Notes under the pieces: generated by a model
What the model was told of the DNA's origin: nothing
What the model saw: only the letters and a program-made list of their open reading frames with translations
Database searches by the model: none
Position numbers and translations under genes: made by a program
NCBI GenBank assembly: GCA_900314215.1
Contig: OMUK01000099.1
Location: 1-58,899 of the forward strand
Direction: 5' to 3'
Source: an uncultured Prevotellaceae bacterium
Lineage (GTDB): Bacteria; Bacteroidota; Bacteroidia; Bacteroidales; Muribaculaceae
Length of the DNA stretch: 58,899 nt
Shown: one piece after another, positions 18,471 through 27,298 of the stretch
How the letters are laid out: each line of letters opens with the position of its first letter
Numbering within the stretch: position 1 is the stretch's first letter

Positions 18471-19796
18471 TTAATACAGTTCCTTGATGCTGGCGCCTAT
18501 GAAGTAGTGCAAGAGTATCTCCTTGTAGTTGTAGCCCTTGGCGCCCATCACGGCGGCACCTATCTGGCACAGGCCCACTCCGTGGCCCCAGCCGGCACCG
18601 CGCAGCACAAACTTCTGCGGGTAGCCATCGGCATCCACGTCGTGGCGCTCGACGATGAAGGCCGAGCTGTAGAGGGCACTCTCGCTCAAAGCATACCTGA
18701 TAGCGAGCTCCTTGCCTATGACCTTGGTGAGCTTCTCGCCCACGATGCGCATCTTGTAGAGGCGGCCGCTGGTGCCGCGAGCCACGGGCTGCAAGTCCTT
18801 GATGCGGCCGTAGTCGTCGCCGGTGCGGCGATGGATGAGGTCGGCAATCTGCTCTTGGGTGTACTCCACCTTCCAGCGGTAGAAGTCCTTGGTCTCCTGG
18901 TCGTAGTCGTTGAGCACTTGCGAGAGTATCTCGGGGTCCTTGGTGTTGCAGAAGGCCTCGGGGCTCGAGAGTATCCACTCGGCCGCGTTGTCTTCGCGCG
19001 TGAGGTCGGGGAAGTTCATCTCGTCCTTGCTGTCGCGGCGGGCCTCCAGGTAGTCGTAGTGCTTGGGCTCCCAGCAGTTTTCAAACTCCTCGAGCACGCC
19101 GCCGCAACTCTTGGAGAAGCGGGCGTCGCACAGTTCGCCGTCGTACATGAGCACCTGGCCCCAAGTGGCCTTGATGGCCTGGCGCACGGTGGGCGTCGAC
19201 TCGCGAGTGATACCCTGGTAGCGCTGGCAGTGGTCGTCGGCACACACGTCGAAGTTCACGTGGTCGTCGCGGTCCCACCACTTGATGTCCTCAAGCTGCG
19301 ATGCGGCGTCGGCGTCGGCAGCCTTTTCCACATCGTGGTTCTTGTCGGCATCGCTCTTGTTGATTTGTGCCAGCAGCCAGCTGCGCGAGATCACCGCGTG
19401 GGCCTTGAGCAACTCGAGCGAGGCCTTGGCGCTCATCTCGCTCGATATCACGCTCAGCAGGTACTCCTCGACCGAGAGCACATTGATGGGCGTGACTTTG
19501 CCGTCTTCTACAATAAAATGCAAAGCGCCCTTGAAGGTTTGGTCCTCCTTGCGACGCCAGTGGAAGCTCACGCCTATCGTCACCGCCTTCAAGGTAAAGG
19601 AGTCGCTCTCCTCGTTGCTGGGCGAGAAGAACAAATCGCGGTAGAGGGCGCCATTCCACTCTATCTTGCCGTCGGTGCAACGCACCTGTTGAGGCCCAGT
19701 GGCCACAACGTCGCCTGCCTGGTAGTTGCCGTTGAGCACGAAATCTACCACAGGCTCATTCATTATGCCTACTCGCACCAGGGGAATTTGACTCAT
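18471..19796 (-). CDS. SpoIID/LytB domain protein without a signal peptide
   Basis: The SpoIID domain covers about residues 105-440. The catalytic stretch is LLSVISSEMSAKASLELLKAHAVIS in part (113-137, Glu120 the expected acid), and the end carries GWGHGVGLCQIGA and the LLHYF repeat tail typical of the family. SpoIID of Bacillus is a lytic transglycosylase that cuts glycan strands free of peptides. Here no signal peptide is present, and an in-frame stop lies shortly before the ATG at 19796, so a longer N-terminus is excluded. The protein may therefore act in the cytosol on imported fragments, or leave the cell by another route. It is 22 bases downstream of the DUF4922 gene. Confidence 0.85.
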   Translation of the reverse strand: MSQIPLVRVGIMNEPVVDFVLNGNYQAGDVVATGPQQVRCTDGKIEWNGALYRDLFFSPSNEESDSFTLKAVTIGVSFHWRRKEDQTFKGALHFIVEDGKVTPINVLSVEEYLLSVISSEMSAKASLELLKAHAVISRSWLLAQINKSDADKNHDVEKAADADAASQLEDIKWWDRDDHVNFDVCADDHCQRYQGITRESTPTVRQAIKATWGQVLMYDGELCDARFSKSCGGVLEEFENCWEPKHYDYLEARRDSKDEMNFPDLTREDNAAEWILSSPEAFCNTKDPEILSQVLNDYDQETKDFYRWKVEYTQEQIADLIHRRTGDDYGRIKDLQPVARGTSGRLYKMRIVGEKLTKVIGKELAIRYALSESALYSSAFIVERHDVDADGYPQKFVLRGAGWGHGVGLCQIGAAVMGAKGYNYKEILLHYFIGASIKELY

Positions 19797-19818
19797 ATCT
19801 TGTGTAATTTAAAATATT

Positions 19819-20757
19819 CTACTTTAATCGTTGTATTATGTTTATCGCATCGTCGGTGGTCATGCACAGCTCGTCGAGCATGCTTTGCACATCGCCGGCG
19901 GTGAGTGCATTGAAGTCTTTCTCGACCGGCACTGCCCACACGCCGCCCATGTCGACCGAGGCGGGGCTGAGCAAGAACTGGCCCTCGCCCGAGCCATAGC
20001 AGGCCGGGCGGTGCTTGCGGCGCGGAAATACCGCGATGTAGTAGCGTCCTTGCTGCCACCAGCACAATATGTTGTGCATGGGCTCGGGATCGCCCTCCTT
20101 AGTGGGCATGGCCCGATACAAGGCGTCGTAGAGCTGCTGTGCCCTGCTGGCCGTCGTGGCCGTGATCAAGAACGACAATCGGCCCAAGCCCTGGCTGAGC
20201 GCCAGGCTGCCATAGGCGTTGTTGTCGATAACCGACAACTTGCTGCCGAGCACCTCGTCGCAATAGGGCATGAAGCCCTTGTTGCCGGCCTGGAAGTGCA
20301 TGTGGTCGGGAGCCGACGCGCCGCACTTGGGCCCGTTGTAGAAGAGCACAAAATCGGGCAGGTCGTGGGCCAAGTCAAGCATGTGGCCCATGCGGCCCTC
20401 GATGCGCTGGGCAGTGTGCCGCAGCTCCGAGATGGTGAGGTGCAAGGGAAATATGGGATAGGGGTTGAGCTGTATCTTGTATTTCCCGTTCCACACGATT
20501 TTCTCCTGCTCGACAGGCTGATTCTCACTGCACAAGAAGCACTTGCGGGCCTTGAGGCTGGCAGCGTCGACCTTGGCAGCGCTCGAGCGGATGCGCTCGG
20601 GATTGAATTGCAGCACAATCGACGACTGCCCCACCCTGAGCGAGCGCAGCCGGCAGCGGCTCAGGGCGCCGTAGTTTTTCTTAGCCACGTCCCAGCCGGT
20701 CAGCTGCCGCTCGATGAGCGCATTCACCAGTTTGCTATAGTCAACGCTTTCAGCCAT
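19819..20757 (-). CDS. DUF4922 protein with a HIT-type HxHxQ motif
   Basis: The 312-residue protein matches the DUF4922 family as seen next to Bacteroidetes peptidoglycan genes. A likely nucleotidyl-transfer centre is visible: DHMHFQAGN at 151-159 gives H152-x-H154-x-Q156, the HIT/GalT-class pattern also found in GDP-galactose phosphorylase and ATP adenylyltransferase. A CFLC pair (73-76) and NPYPIFPLHLTI (98-109) also fit the GalT-type fold. No signal peptide is present, so it is cytosolic. A plausible reaction is phosphorolysis or transfer on a nucleotide or nucleotide sugar, but no substrate can be named. It begins 5 bases after the glycosyltransferase stop. Confidence 0.75.
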   Translation of the reverse strand: MAESVDYSKLVNALIERQLTGWDVAKKNYGALSRCRLRSLRVGQSSIVLQFNPERIRSSAAKVDAASLKARKCFLCSENQPVEQEKIVWNGKYKIQLNPYPIFPLHLTISELRHTAQRIEGRMGHMLDLAHDLPDFVLFYNGPKCGASAPDHMHFQAGNKGFMPYCDEVLGSKLSVIDNNAYGSLALSQGLGRLSFLITATTASRAQQLYDALYRAMPTKEGDPEPMHNILCWWQQGRYYIAVFPRRKHRPACYGSGEGQFLLSPASVDMGGVWAVPVEKDFNALTAGDVQSMLDELCMTTDDAINIIQRLK

Positions 20758-20762
20758 CGTCG

Positions 20763-22244
20763 TTAAGCCTTCTTGTTCATCGCAATGCGAGCCTGGAGCT
20801 CCCAGGTGCGTATGCGGTCCTTATACAGGTTGTTGTTGTTCATCTTCACCACGTCGAGCGAGGCATCGCTGTTGTCGTCCCAGCGGCGGCACATGTACAC
20901 GGGAGTGTACACACGTCCTATCTGGTAGTAACGCGAGATGTTCAGGCCCAGAGCGTAGTCCTCGCCATAGCTGGTGTTGGGCAGCATCACCTCGCGCAGC
21001 ACGGGAGTGTAGAATGCGCGGGGAGCACCCAGACCGTTGATGCGCAGGGCATTGTTGCGGCCGTTCTCGGGAGTCCACTCCTTGTGGTCGATGATGCCTG
21101 GGGCAATCATGTTGCCGTCGAAGTCGGTCATCATGTAGGTACCCACAACCATAGCCACATTTTGCTCATAGAAGGCGTTGACCATGGTAGTGAGGGTGTT
21201 CTCGTCCTTATACATGTCGTCGCTGTCGAGTTGCACGATAAACTTGCCGGCCTTCTCGTGGTGGGCAGCCAGGTTCCAGTAGCCGCCAATGCCCATGTCG
21301 TAGTAGTCGGCGATGATGTGTATCACGCGGGGATCGTCCTTAAACTCGTCGATGGCCTCGCGGGTGCCGTCGGTCGAGAAGTTGTCGACGACCATGAGGT
21401 TGAACTTGAAGTCGGTCTTCTGCATGAGCACGCTCTTGATGGCGTCGCGAATGGTGCGAATGCGGTTGCGCACGGGTATCATCACGGTGGCTTCTACATC
21501 AAAGTTGCCCTGGTTGAACTCGATGTGGCGCACGTTGAGGCTGCCGTCGGCCTTCTTGTAGGGCAGGTAGCCGCCTATCTCCTTCAAGTGCTCGGTCACG
21601 GCCTGCTCCATCTCGATCTGGCGGCCGCGGTTCTTGGGATCGACATAGTCGAAGATCTTCTCGCCGCTCTTGCGGGTGTCGAGCTCCACGTCGCTGTAGA
21701 GGTACTCATTGATGTGGGTGATGGCGGCATGCTGCGAGAGCTTGAGGCGCAGGTCGTAGAGGCCGGCCCACTCATAGTCGGCCTTCATGGCAGCGGCGGC
21801 CTGCTTGAAGCACTGGGCGCAGAAGAAGAGCACCGAGCCAAAGTCAAAGTCGTCGCGCAGGCTGCCCATCTGGTAGTCGATCACGGGAGCCTTGTCGGCG
21901 CCCTTCTCGGTCACGTTGTAGTGGTCGGCATAGAGCATGCCGCTCTGGCTGTCGTCGGCAATCTTCACCAGGCGCTCAATGGCATAGGGGGCAAACTTGA
22001 GGGTGTTGTATTTGGTGTAAAGCATCACATAGTCGGCATCGGCCTTCTCTGCGATGGCTTTGATGGTGGCACTGGCATAGAGGCCTTTCACGTTGATTAC
22101 CGTGCAGCCCTCAACGGTGCCCGTTGCTTCGGCGCCTGCAAGCAGATAGATCTTGCCCACAAGGCTGCAAGCCTTGAGGCCGTCGATGGTTTTTTGTACT
22201 TGTTCGGGCGATGAAAATGGAATGAAGCAGTTAATTCTTGTCAT
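20763..22244 (-). CDS. Family 2-type glycosyltransferase, first of a tandem pair (downstream copy)
   Basis: The 493-residue protein has two GT-A-like parts. The N-terminal part (about 1-210) is divergent. The C-terminal part (about 250-480) is a standard GT2 domain with ATVMIPVRNRIRTI, the VDNFSTDGT loop and QLDSDDMY as the metal-binding acidic motif. NPLG-type transmembrane anchors and a signal peptide are absent, so it is cytosolic. It is clearly paralogous to the gene just upstream; both share KAPVIDYQ, GSLRDDFDFGSVLFF, GRNNALR/H and YKDRIRTWE. Donor and acceptor are unknown. Its place in a peptidoglycan salvage run suggests a glycan made from or coupled to amino sugars, but this is inference. 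Confidence 0.8.
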   Translation of the reverse strand: MTRINCFIPFSSPEQVQKTIDGLKACSLVGKIYLLAGAEATGTVEGCTVINVKGLYASATIKAIAEKADADYVMLYTKYNTLKFAPYAIERLVKIADDSQSGMLYADHYNVTEKGADKAPVIDYQMGSLRDDFDFGSVLFFCAQCFKQAAAAMKADYEWAGLYDLRLKLSQHAAITHINEYLYSDVELDTRKSGEKIFDYVDPKNRGRQIEMEQAVTEHLKEIGGYLPYKKADGSLNVRHIEFNQGNFDVEATVMIPVRNRIRTIRDAIKSVLMQKTDFKFNLMVVDNFSTDGTREAIDEFKDDPRVIHIIADYYDMGIGGYWNLAAHHEKAGKFIVQLDSDDMYKDENTLTTMVNAFYEQNVAMVVGTYMMTDFDGNMIAPGIIDHKEWTPENGRNNALRINGLGAPRAFYTPVLREVMLPNTSYGEDYALGLNISRYYQIGRVYTPVYMCRRWDDNSDASLDVVKMNNNNLYKDRIRTWELQARIAMNKKA

Positions 22245-22266
22245 AGCTGTGTATATTTTTTATTAT

Positions 22267-23733
22267 TTATTTTTTAGCTGTTTTATTTTTCAAAATTCTT
22301 GCCTTCACCTCCCAGGTGCGTATGCGGTCCTTGTAGAGGTTGTTGGCATTCTCTTTCACGATGTCGAGGTTGGCGTCGGTGTTGTCGTCCCAGCGGCGGG
22401 CGCAGGTCATCACCGTCCACACGCGCCCTATGCGGTAGTCGCGCGAGATGCGCAAGCCCATGGCGTAGTCCTCGCCATAGTTGGTGTTGGGCAGATTGAT
22501 GGCGCGGTAGATGGGGGTGAAGAAAGCGCGCGGGCCGCCCAGGCCGTTCACGTGCAGGGCATTGTTGCGGCCGTTGTCGGGCGTCCACTCGTGGTGGTCG
22601 ATGACGCCGGGGGCTATCTCGTGCAGGTCAGCGTCGGTCACCATGTAGGTGCCGCACACCATGGCAGCGTTCTCCTTGTAGAACTCGGCAATCATCGTGG
22701 CCAGGGTGTCGGGCGTGGCATACACGTCGTCGCTGTCGAGGCCTATGGCAAACTTGCCGCAGCGCTCGTCGTTGATGGCGAGGTTCCAGCAGCCGCCTAT
22801 GCCCAGGTCGTCGCGCTCGGGGATGATGTGTATCACGCGCGGGTCGGCCTTGGCGGCCTCGTCGATGGCCTGGGTGGTGCCGTCGGTCGAGTGGTTGTCG
22901 ACAATGATGAGGTTGAACTTGAAGTCGGCCTTCTGCATGAGCACGCTCTTGATGGCGTCGCCTATCACGCGCACGCGGTTGAGCACCGGTATCACCACGG
23001 TGGCCTCGACCGGGAATTGCTCGACGTCGAAGTCTACGTCGCGGTAGTCGCCGGGCTGCAAGTAGGCGTCTATGCGCTTCAAGTGGGCGGTGCAGGCTGC
23101 TTCCATCTCCTTCTGCGAGTCGGCATTCTTGGGGTCGCAGTAGTCAAATATCTTCTCGCCGCTCGAGCGCTGGTCTTGCTCGACGTCGGTGTAGAGATAC
23201 TCATTCACGTGCTCAATGCCATAGCGCTCCGAGAGCAGCAGGCGCAGGTCGTAGAAGCCTGCGGCGCGGTAGCTCTCGCTCATGCGCGAGGCGGCCTCCT
23301 TGAGATACCGGGTGTTGAAGAAGAGCACCGAGCCAAAGTCGAAGTCGTCGCGCAGGCTGCCCAGCTGGTAATCGATCACCGGAGCCTTGTCGCGCTTGTC
23401 GCCGCTCTTGTGATAGTGGTCGGCATAGAGCATGCCGGCATCGGTGTCGCGGGCTATGCCCACCAGCCGCTGCATGGCCTTGTAGTTGAGGCGCAGCGTG
23501 TCGTATTTGTTATATAAGAATGTAAAGTCACTCTTGGCGGCATCGGCAATGGCCTTCATCGTCGTGGTCGAGGTCAAGTCGGGCACCACCAGGCAGTGGC
23601 AATCGGTGTACTGGGAGGTGACTGGCGTGGCCGACAGGAAGAAGACCTGGTCGACAAGTGGCTCGGCAAGCAATTCCTTCAGGGTATTGCTCACCTGCTC
23701 GTCGCTCGTGTAAGGAATGAAGCAATCAATCAT
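22267..23733 (-). CDS. Family 2-type glycosyltransferase, second of a tandem pair (upstream copy)
   Basis: The 488-residue paralogue of the neighbouring gene has the same two-part layout. The C-terminal GT2 domain shows ATVVIPVLNRVRVIGD, VDNHSTDGTT and GLDSDDVY. The conserved N-terminal block APVIDYQLGSLRDDFDFGS is shared with its partner. Differences are spread along the whole length, so the duplication is not recent. Start at 23733 lies 28 bases downstream of the golvesin-amidase stop. It lacks a signal peptide and membrane anchor. Function beyond glycosyl transfer is not known. Confidence 0.8.
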   Translation of the reverse strand: MIDCFIPYTSDEQVSNTLKELLAEPLVDQVFFLSATPVTSQYTDCHCLVVPDLTSTTTMKAIADAAKSDFTFLYNKYDTLRLNYKAMQRLVGIARDTDAGMLYADHYHKSGDKRDKAPVIDYQLGSLRDDFDFGSVLFFNTRYLKEAASRMSESYRAAGFYDLRLLLSERYGIEHVNEYLYTDVEQDQRSSGEKIFDYCDPKNADSQKEMEAACTAHLKRIDAYLQPGDYRDVDFDVEQFPVEATVVIPVLNRVRVIGDAIKSVLMQKADFKFNLIIVDNHSTDGTTQAIDEAAKADPRVIHIIPERDDLGIGGCWNLAINDERCGKFAIGLDSDDVYATPDTLATMIAEFYKENAAMVCGTYMVTDADLHEIAPGVIDHHEWTPDNGRNNALHVNGLGGPRAFFTPIYRAINLPNTNYGEDYAMGLRISRDYRIGRVWTVMTCARRWDDNTDANLDIVKENANNLYKDRIRTWEVKARILKNKTAKK

Positions 23734-23761
23734 TGTGATGATATATATTTTTTTGTGAATA

Positions 23762-26700
23762 TTATTGTTTCTGGAAGAAGTTCATCACATCGCCCACAAT
23801 CGCGCCACGCGCGCTGGCGTCGGTCACCGTCTCAAGCGGGAAGCCCATCACCACGGTGCGATAGGTGCCATGGTCGCTGGCCACAGCGGCGGGCTTGCGG
23901 TTCTCGGCATAGCGCATGTAGGTCTCGCTGCCGTTGCCGGCAGGCATGATGGCGTCGGGCGACTCCACGGCGTAGGTCTTGCTGTTGAGCTGCTGCGTGA
24001 AGGTAGCGGTGCGCTTGCCCGAGAGAGCCTTGTAGCTGGTGGGCACCGTCTCCACCTTGCCCGTGGTGCAGGCGCGGGTGGCCCGCAGCTTGTAGCCCAG
24101 CACATTTTGAGCAAAGGCCTGCTCGGCCTGGGTGGCACTGGCGTTTTTCCAGATGTCGCTGCCCACATAGGCGCCGCTCATGAGCACGTTGCCGCCAGCG
24201 GTGGTGAAGCTGGTGATGGCTTGCATCATTGCGGGGGTGAATATCTTGTAGCGGTCGGGGAATGCGCCTCGGCCGTTCTTGGTGGTCTTCTGCTTGCCCA
24301 GGATGATGTCGACGGCGGTGTAGCCTTGGTTGGCGGCCTTGCCGGCAGTGAAGGCATCGGCGCTCATCGAGATGAAGGAGTAGCCTGCATCCATCAGCGC
24401 CTGGCCGTGAATGCCGGTGTAGTCAAAGGTGTTGCCGGCCACTGGCTCGGTCTCGTGGTCGCTGCGGCTGTCGCCGAAGCCCGTGTCGTCGTCGTCCTTC
24501 CAGTCGAGGCTGCGGTCAAACTCAATCTGCTTGCCCACATAGTTGATTTGCTGCACGTAGTCCACACCGTGGTCCACCTCGTCGAGGAAGCCGGCATGCT
24601 TGTCGCCGTCAATCCAGTCGGGGGCGCTCAGGCGGGTGAAGTCGTTGACCACAGCCACGGTGCCTTTGCTATTCTTGGCCACGCCCACCGAGAGCACCTC
24701 GCTGGGGAAGCTGCGGCCGCCGTCGTTCATAGCCACAATCTTGTAGCTGTGCACGAGGTTGTCGGTCACATAGGTCACATATTTCGTGTCCTTGGTCACG
24801 GCTATCTGCTTGAAGCCGCCGTCGGCCACGCGCTCGAGCACGATATATTTCTTGGCATCGGCATTCTCGCTCAGGGAGTCGGGCGTGGGCTTCCAGTTCA
24901 GGATGTAGCAGCCGTCGCTCACTCGGTCGATGGCAAAGCTGTTGACGGGCAGTGGCTGCACCACATAGGGGCGGTGGTCGCGCTGGGCGATAAACTTGAG
25001 GATACCCTTATAGATGGCGCGGCTCACGTCGAAGCGGAAGTTGGGGTCGAGACCATATTTCATGTCGGCCAGATTCTGGTGCGAGAGCAGCTCCATGAGC
25101 AGGGCAGGCACCTCGGGCACGCGGGCCTCGTAGTAGCTGGCGTCGCGCATGCCGCGGCGGGTCCAGTTGGGCTCATACTTGGCACGGATGTCGTTCACGA
25201 CCTGGCTGGTGACCAGGTTGGCAAACTTGCGGGAGAGTTCGCGCGGGGTGCCGTCTTCATATTTACCAAAGTTCTTGCCGTTCTTGCGGGTGCAATAGAT
25301 GATGAGGGTGCCTATGATATCGTCGTTCTTGGTCACGCCGGCATCGGTGTGCAGGCAGAATGAGACGTCGACGGGCACTTTCAGACCCGGCTGGGTGGGG
25401 AGCGACGACGATCCGCCGGCCAGGTGGTTCACCCACAGGCCTCGGCAGCGGTAGTCGTCGGTATAATCGTTGATTCCATGCGTGGGTGAGTACACACTGT
25501 CGGGGAAGCCGGCCCACTGCAGGTAGTAGCGGCTGCCGACCTCAAAGAGCGGATAATCGGTGCTGCTCACATAGTCGTAGTCGATGCCCTCCTTGCCCAG
25601 TTTCTTCTCGCTTTCCTGAGCGGCGGCAAGGGCCTTGTTCTCGGGAGTGGGCAATGCCACGCGGCGGGCCACCATGTTGGTGCCACCGCCCACCTTGATT
25701 GCGTCGGCGGTGACCACCTGGTCCTCACTCTTGGAGAGGTTGCTCAGGGTCACCACATTCTTGTTCAAGCCTTTTTGCAGCTGGAAGGTGCCCAGATACA
25801 CCCACACGCCGCCGGCCATGGTCTGGTCGACCACAAACTCCTCGCTGCCGGCCTGGCTATTGACGGTGTAGCGGGCATCGTGAGCGCTGTTGGGCAAGCT
25901 CTTGTAGCTCACATAGATGGCATAGTTGCCAGCCTCGGGCATCGTCACGTCCCAGCGGGCGGTCGAGAGTTTCTTCTTATCCTTGGTGGTGGCCACCTGG
26001 CGATAGGTGCCCTGGGTGAAGGGGTTCTCAAAGTCGCGGTACTGGTCGTGCAGGTAGGCGAAACCGGCGCCGTCGCCCTTGCTCCAGGCCATCTTGCCGT
26101 TTTGCTCGCTGTAGCTGCCGGTGGCCAGGCCGCCATCGTTGTCGGCCACGACAGCCACCTTGTGGGTGTCGCGCTCGCGGGCGTCCCACACATAGGCGCC
26201 GGCATTCTCAAGCATAGGCATCAAGAAGGGTATCACATAGCTGTGGGTATACATGTCCTCAACGGTCTGCAGCAGGCGTCCGCGCTGCCACTCCCAGCGG
26301 TTGAGTGAGTTCTCAAAATACAAGCCATGGCTGGGCCACAGGGCCACAATGTTGCCGTCGAGGGCCTTGCTGTAGTGGCGGTCCTTGTCGACGGGGGTTA
26401 CAAAGGGCTCGTGCTTGCGCTTGTAGCTGCTGTCGAAGTCGATGAAGTACTCATCCACATCGGTGCCGGCGATGGTGAGTTTCACCGGGTTGTCGCGATA
26501 CTGGCTGCCCAGCGACTGGCGCACGTCGGCCTTCATCGCGCTTATCGACGCCTGAGTGAAAGGCAGGTCGCTGAAGTTCTCGCTCATGTCGACCACCACC
26601 GTGTCGCCGCTCATGGCCAGGCTGCGGGCCTTGACGGCGCCAATGCCCATGTTTTGCGGCACATTCTTGCTCACTATGGCTTGCACACGTGCCAAGTCGG

Positions 26701-26824
26701 CATCGGTGAAGGTGGTTTGTCCCGAGGCATTCACGGCCCCGGCGGGGGTTTGCGCCATGGCATTGCTCACACCAAGAAACGTTGTAGCAGCCGCAATGGC
26801 TATCGTAAGGATTTTAGTTCTCAT
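23762..26824 (-). CDS. Secreted golvesin-domain protein with a split Amidase_3-type catalytic core, copy 1
   Basis: The 1020-residue protein has a signal peptide (about 1-24). Relatives are often labelled xanthan lyase, but the residues needed for an Amidase_3-type zinc amidase are visible: H166 in WPSHG, E178 in RWEWQ, H492 in FCLHTDAG and E578 in LLMELLSHQN. A golvesin-like carbohydrate-binding region (about 240-380, ending MAGGVWVYLGTF and VVTADAIKVGG) sits between the second and third of these. A fibronectin III-like part (about 625-715) and an alpha/beta C-terminal region follow. I infer cleavage of the MurNAc-L-Ala bond of peptidoglycan. The ATG at 26824 was chosen for the signal peptide; the frame is open further upstream. 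It leads the salvage run and has a paralogue at 33487-36495. Confidence 0.75.
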   Translation of the reverse strand: MRTKILTIAIAAATTFLGVSNAMAQTPAGAVNASGQTTFTDADLARVQAIVSKNVPQNMGIGAVKARSLAMSGDTVVVDMSENFSDLPFTQASISAMKADVRQSLGSQYRDNPVKLTIAGTDVDEYFIDFDSSYKRKHEPFVTPVDKDRHYSKALDGNIVALWPSHGLYFENSLNRWEWQRGRLLQTVEDMYTHSYVIPFLMPMLENAGAYVWDARERDTHKVAVVADNDGGLATGSYSEQNGKMAWSKGDGAGFAYLHDQYRDFENPFTQGTYRQVATTKDKKKLSTARWDVTMPEAGNYAIYVSYKSLPNSAHDARYTVNSQAGSEEFVVDQTMAGGVWVYLGTFQLQKGLNKNVVTLSNLSKSEDQVVTADAIKVGGGTNMVARRVALPTPENKALAAAQESEKKLGKEGIDYDYVSSTDYPLFEVGSRYYLQWAGFPDSVYSPTHGINDYTDDYRCRGLWVNHLAGGSSSLPTQPGLKVPVDVSFCLHTDAGVTKNDDIIGTLIIYCTRKNGKNFGKYEDGTPRELSRKFANLVTSQVVNDIRAKYEPNWTRRGMRDASYYEARVPEVPALLMELLSHQNLADMKYGLDPNFRFDVSRAIYKGILKFIAQRDHRPYVVQPLPVNSFAIDRVSDGCYILNWKPTPDSLSENADAKKYIVLERVADGGFKQIAVTKDTKYVTYVTDNLVHSYKIVAMNDGGRSFPSEVLSVGVAKNSKGTVAVVNDFTRLSAPDWIDGDKHAGFLDEVDHGVDYVQQINYVGKQIEFDRSLDWKDDDDTGFGDSRSDHETEPVAGNTFDYTGIHGQALMDAGYSFISMSADAFTAGKAANQGYTAVDIILGKQKTTKNGRGAFPDRYKIFTPAMMQAITSFTTAGGNVLMSGAYVGSDIWKNASATQAEQAFAQNVLGYKLRATRACTTGKVETVPTSYKALSGKRTATFTQQLNSKTYAVESPDAIMPAGNGSETYMRYAENRKPAAVASDHGTYRTVVMGFPLETVTDASARGAIVGDVMNFFQKQ

Positions 26825-27230
26825 CAATCTGTACAATTTTTTATAGAAAAATGTGCATGGTGCGCAAGCGCACACCAATTCTATTCTACAAAAATACTAT
26901 AAACATTCGGTTTAATTGGCCTAATTTCAAGTAAAATTGCCCTTTTTCACAAGATTTGTGATTTAACAACAATATTTTAGAATTTCGCGTTCCCCAGCCC
27001 CGAAATCGGCGCAAAAACACCCCCACTTGGTGCACCCCAACCCACCGCTCCGCCTCACACAGAAAACCATTTCCCCAATCATTTAATCCCGCCAAGGGCT
27101 ACACATTTGTTGTGGGCCGGCACAAGACCGGCGCCCTACAGGTGGATATAATCAACGCGGCGGTGTGTCGCATTTAAACGACAACCCTGATTTGCACCCG
27201 CTCCCACAATAAGATGCCTGGCATGGTGAA
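26825..27230. other. Intergenic region upstream of the salvage run
   Basis: No gene is supported. On the minus strand TATTTTTG (26889-26896) is a perfect -7 element, but no good TTTG lies at the proper distance, so this is only a candidate promoter for the golvesin-amidase and the genes after it. The leader also holds the short palindrome TGCGCAAGCGCA near 26860. The segment 26900-27230 holds imperfect GC-rich inverted repeats of no clear use. Confidence 0.4.
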
Positions 27231-27231
27231 A

Positions 27232-27267
27232 AAGAATAGGCCTCCTTGTGCAAGGAAGCCTATTCTT
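27232..27267 (-). terminator. Terminator after the split surface-protein gene
   Basis: On the minus strand the long stem AAGAATAGGCTTCCTTG pairs with CAAGGAGGCCTATTCTT around a 2-base loop and runs into TTTTTC. It lies about 30 bases after the stop at 27299. Confidence 0.88.
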
Positions 27268-27298
27268 GGAAATTGCAGTTATCTGCTATAATAGGGGC

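Noticed and set aside
26889-26896. TATTTTTG as the full promoter of the salvage run
   Set aside because: The -7 part is perfect, but no TTTG at 19-21 bases upstream was found, so it is noted only within the intergenic entry.
26900-27230. Inverted GC-rich repeats as a mobile element end or attachment site
   Set aside because: No transposase or integrase, no target duplication and no matching copy elsewhere in the window.
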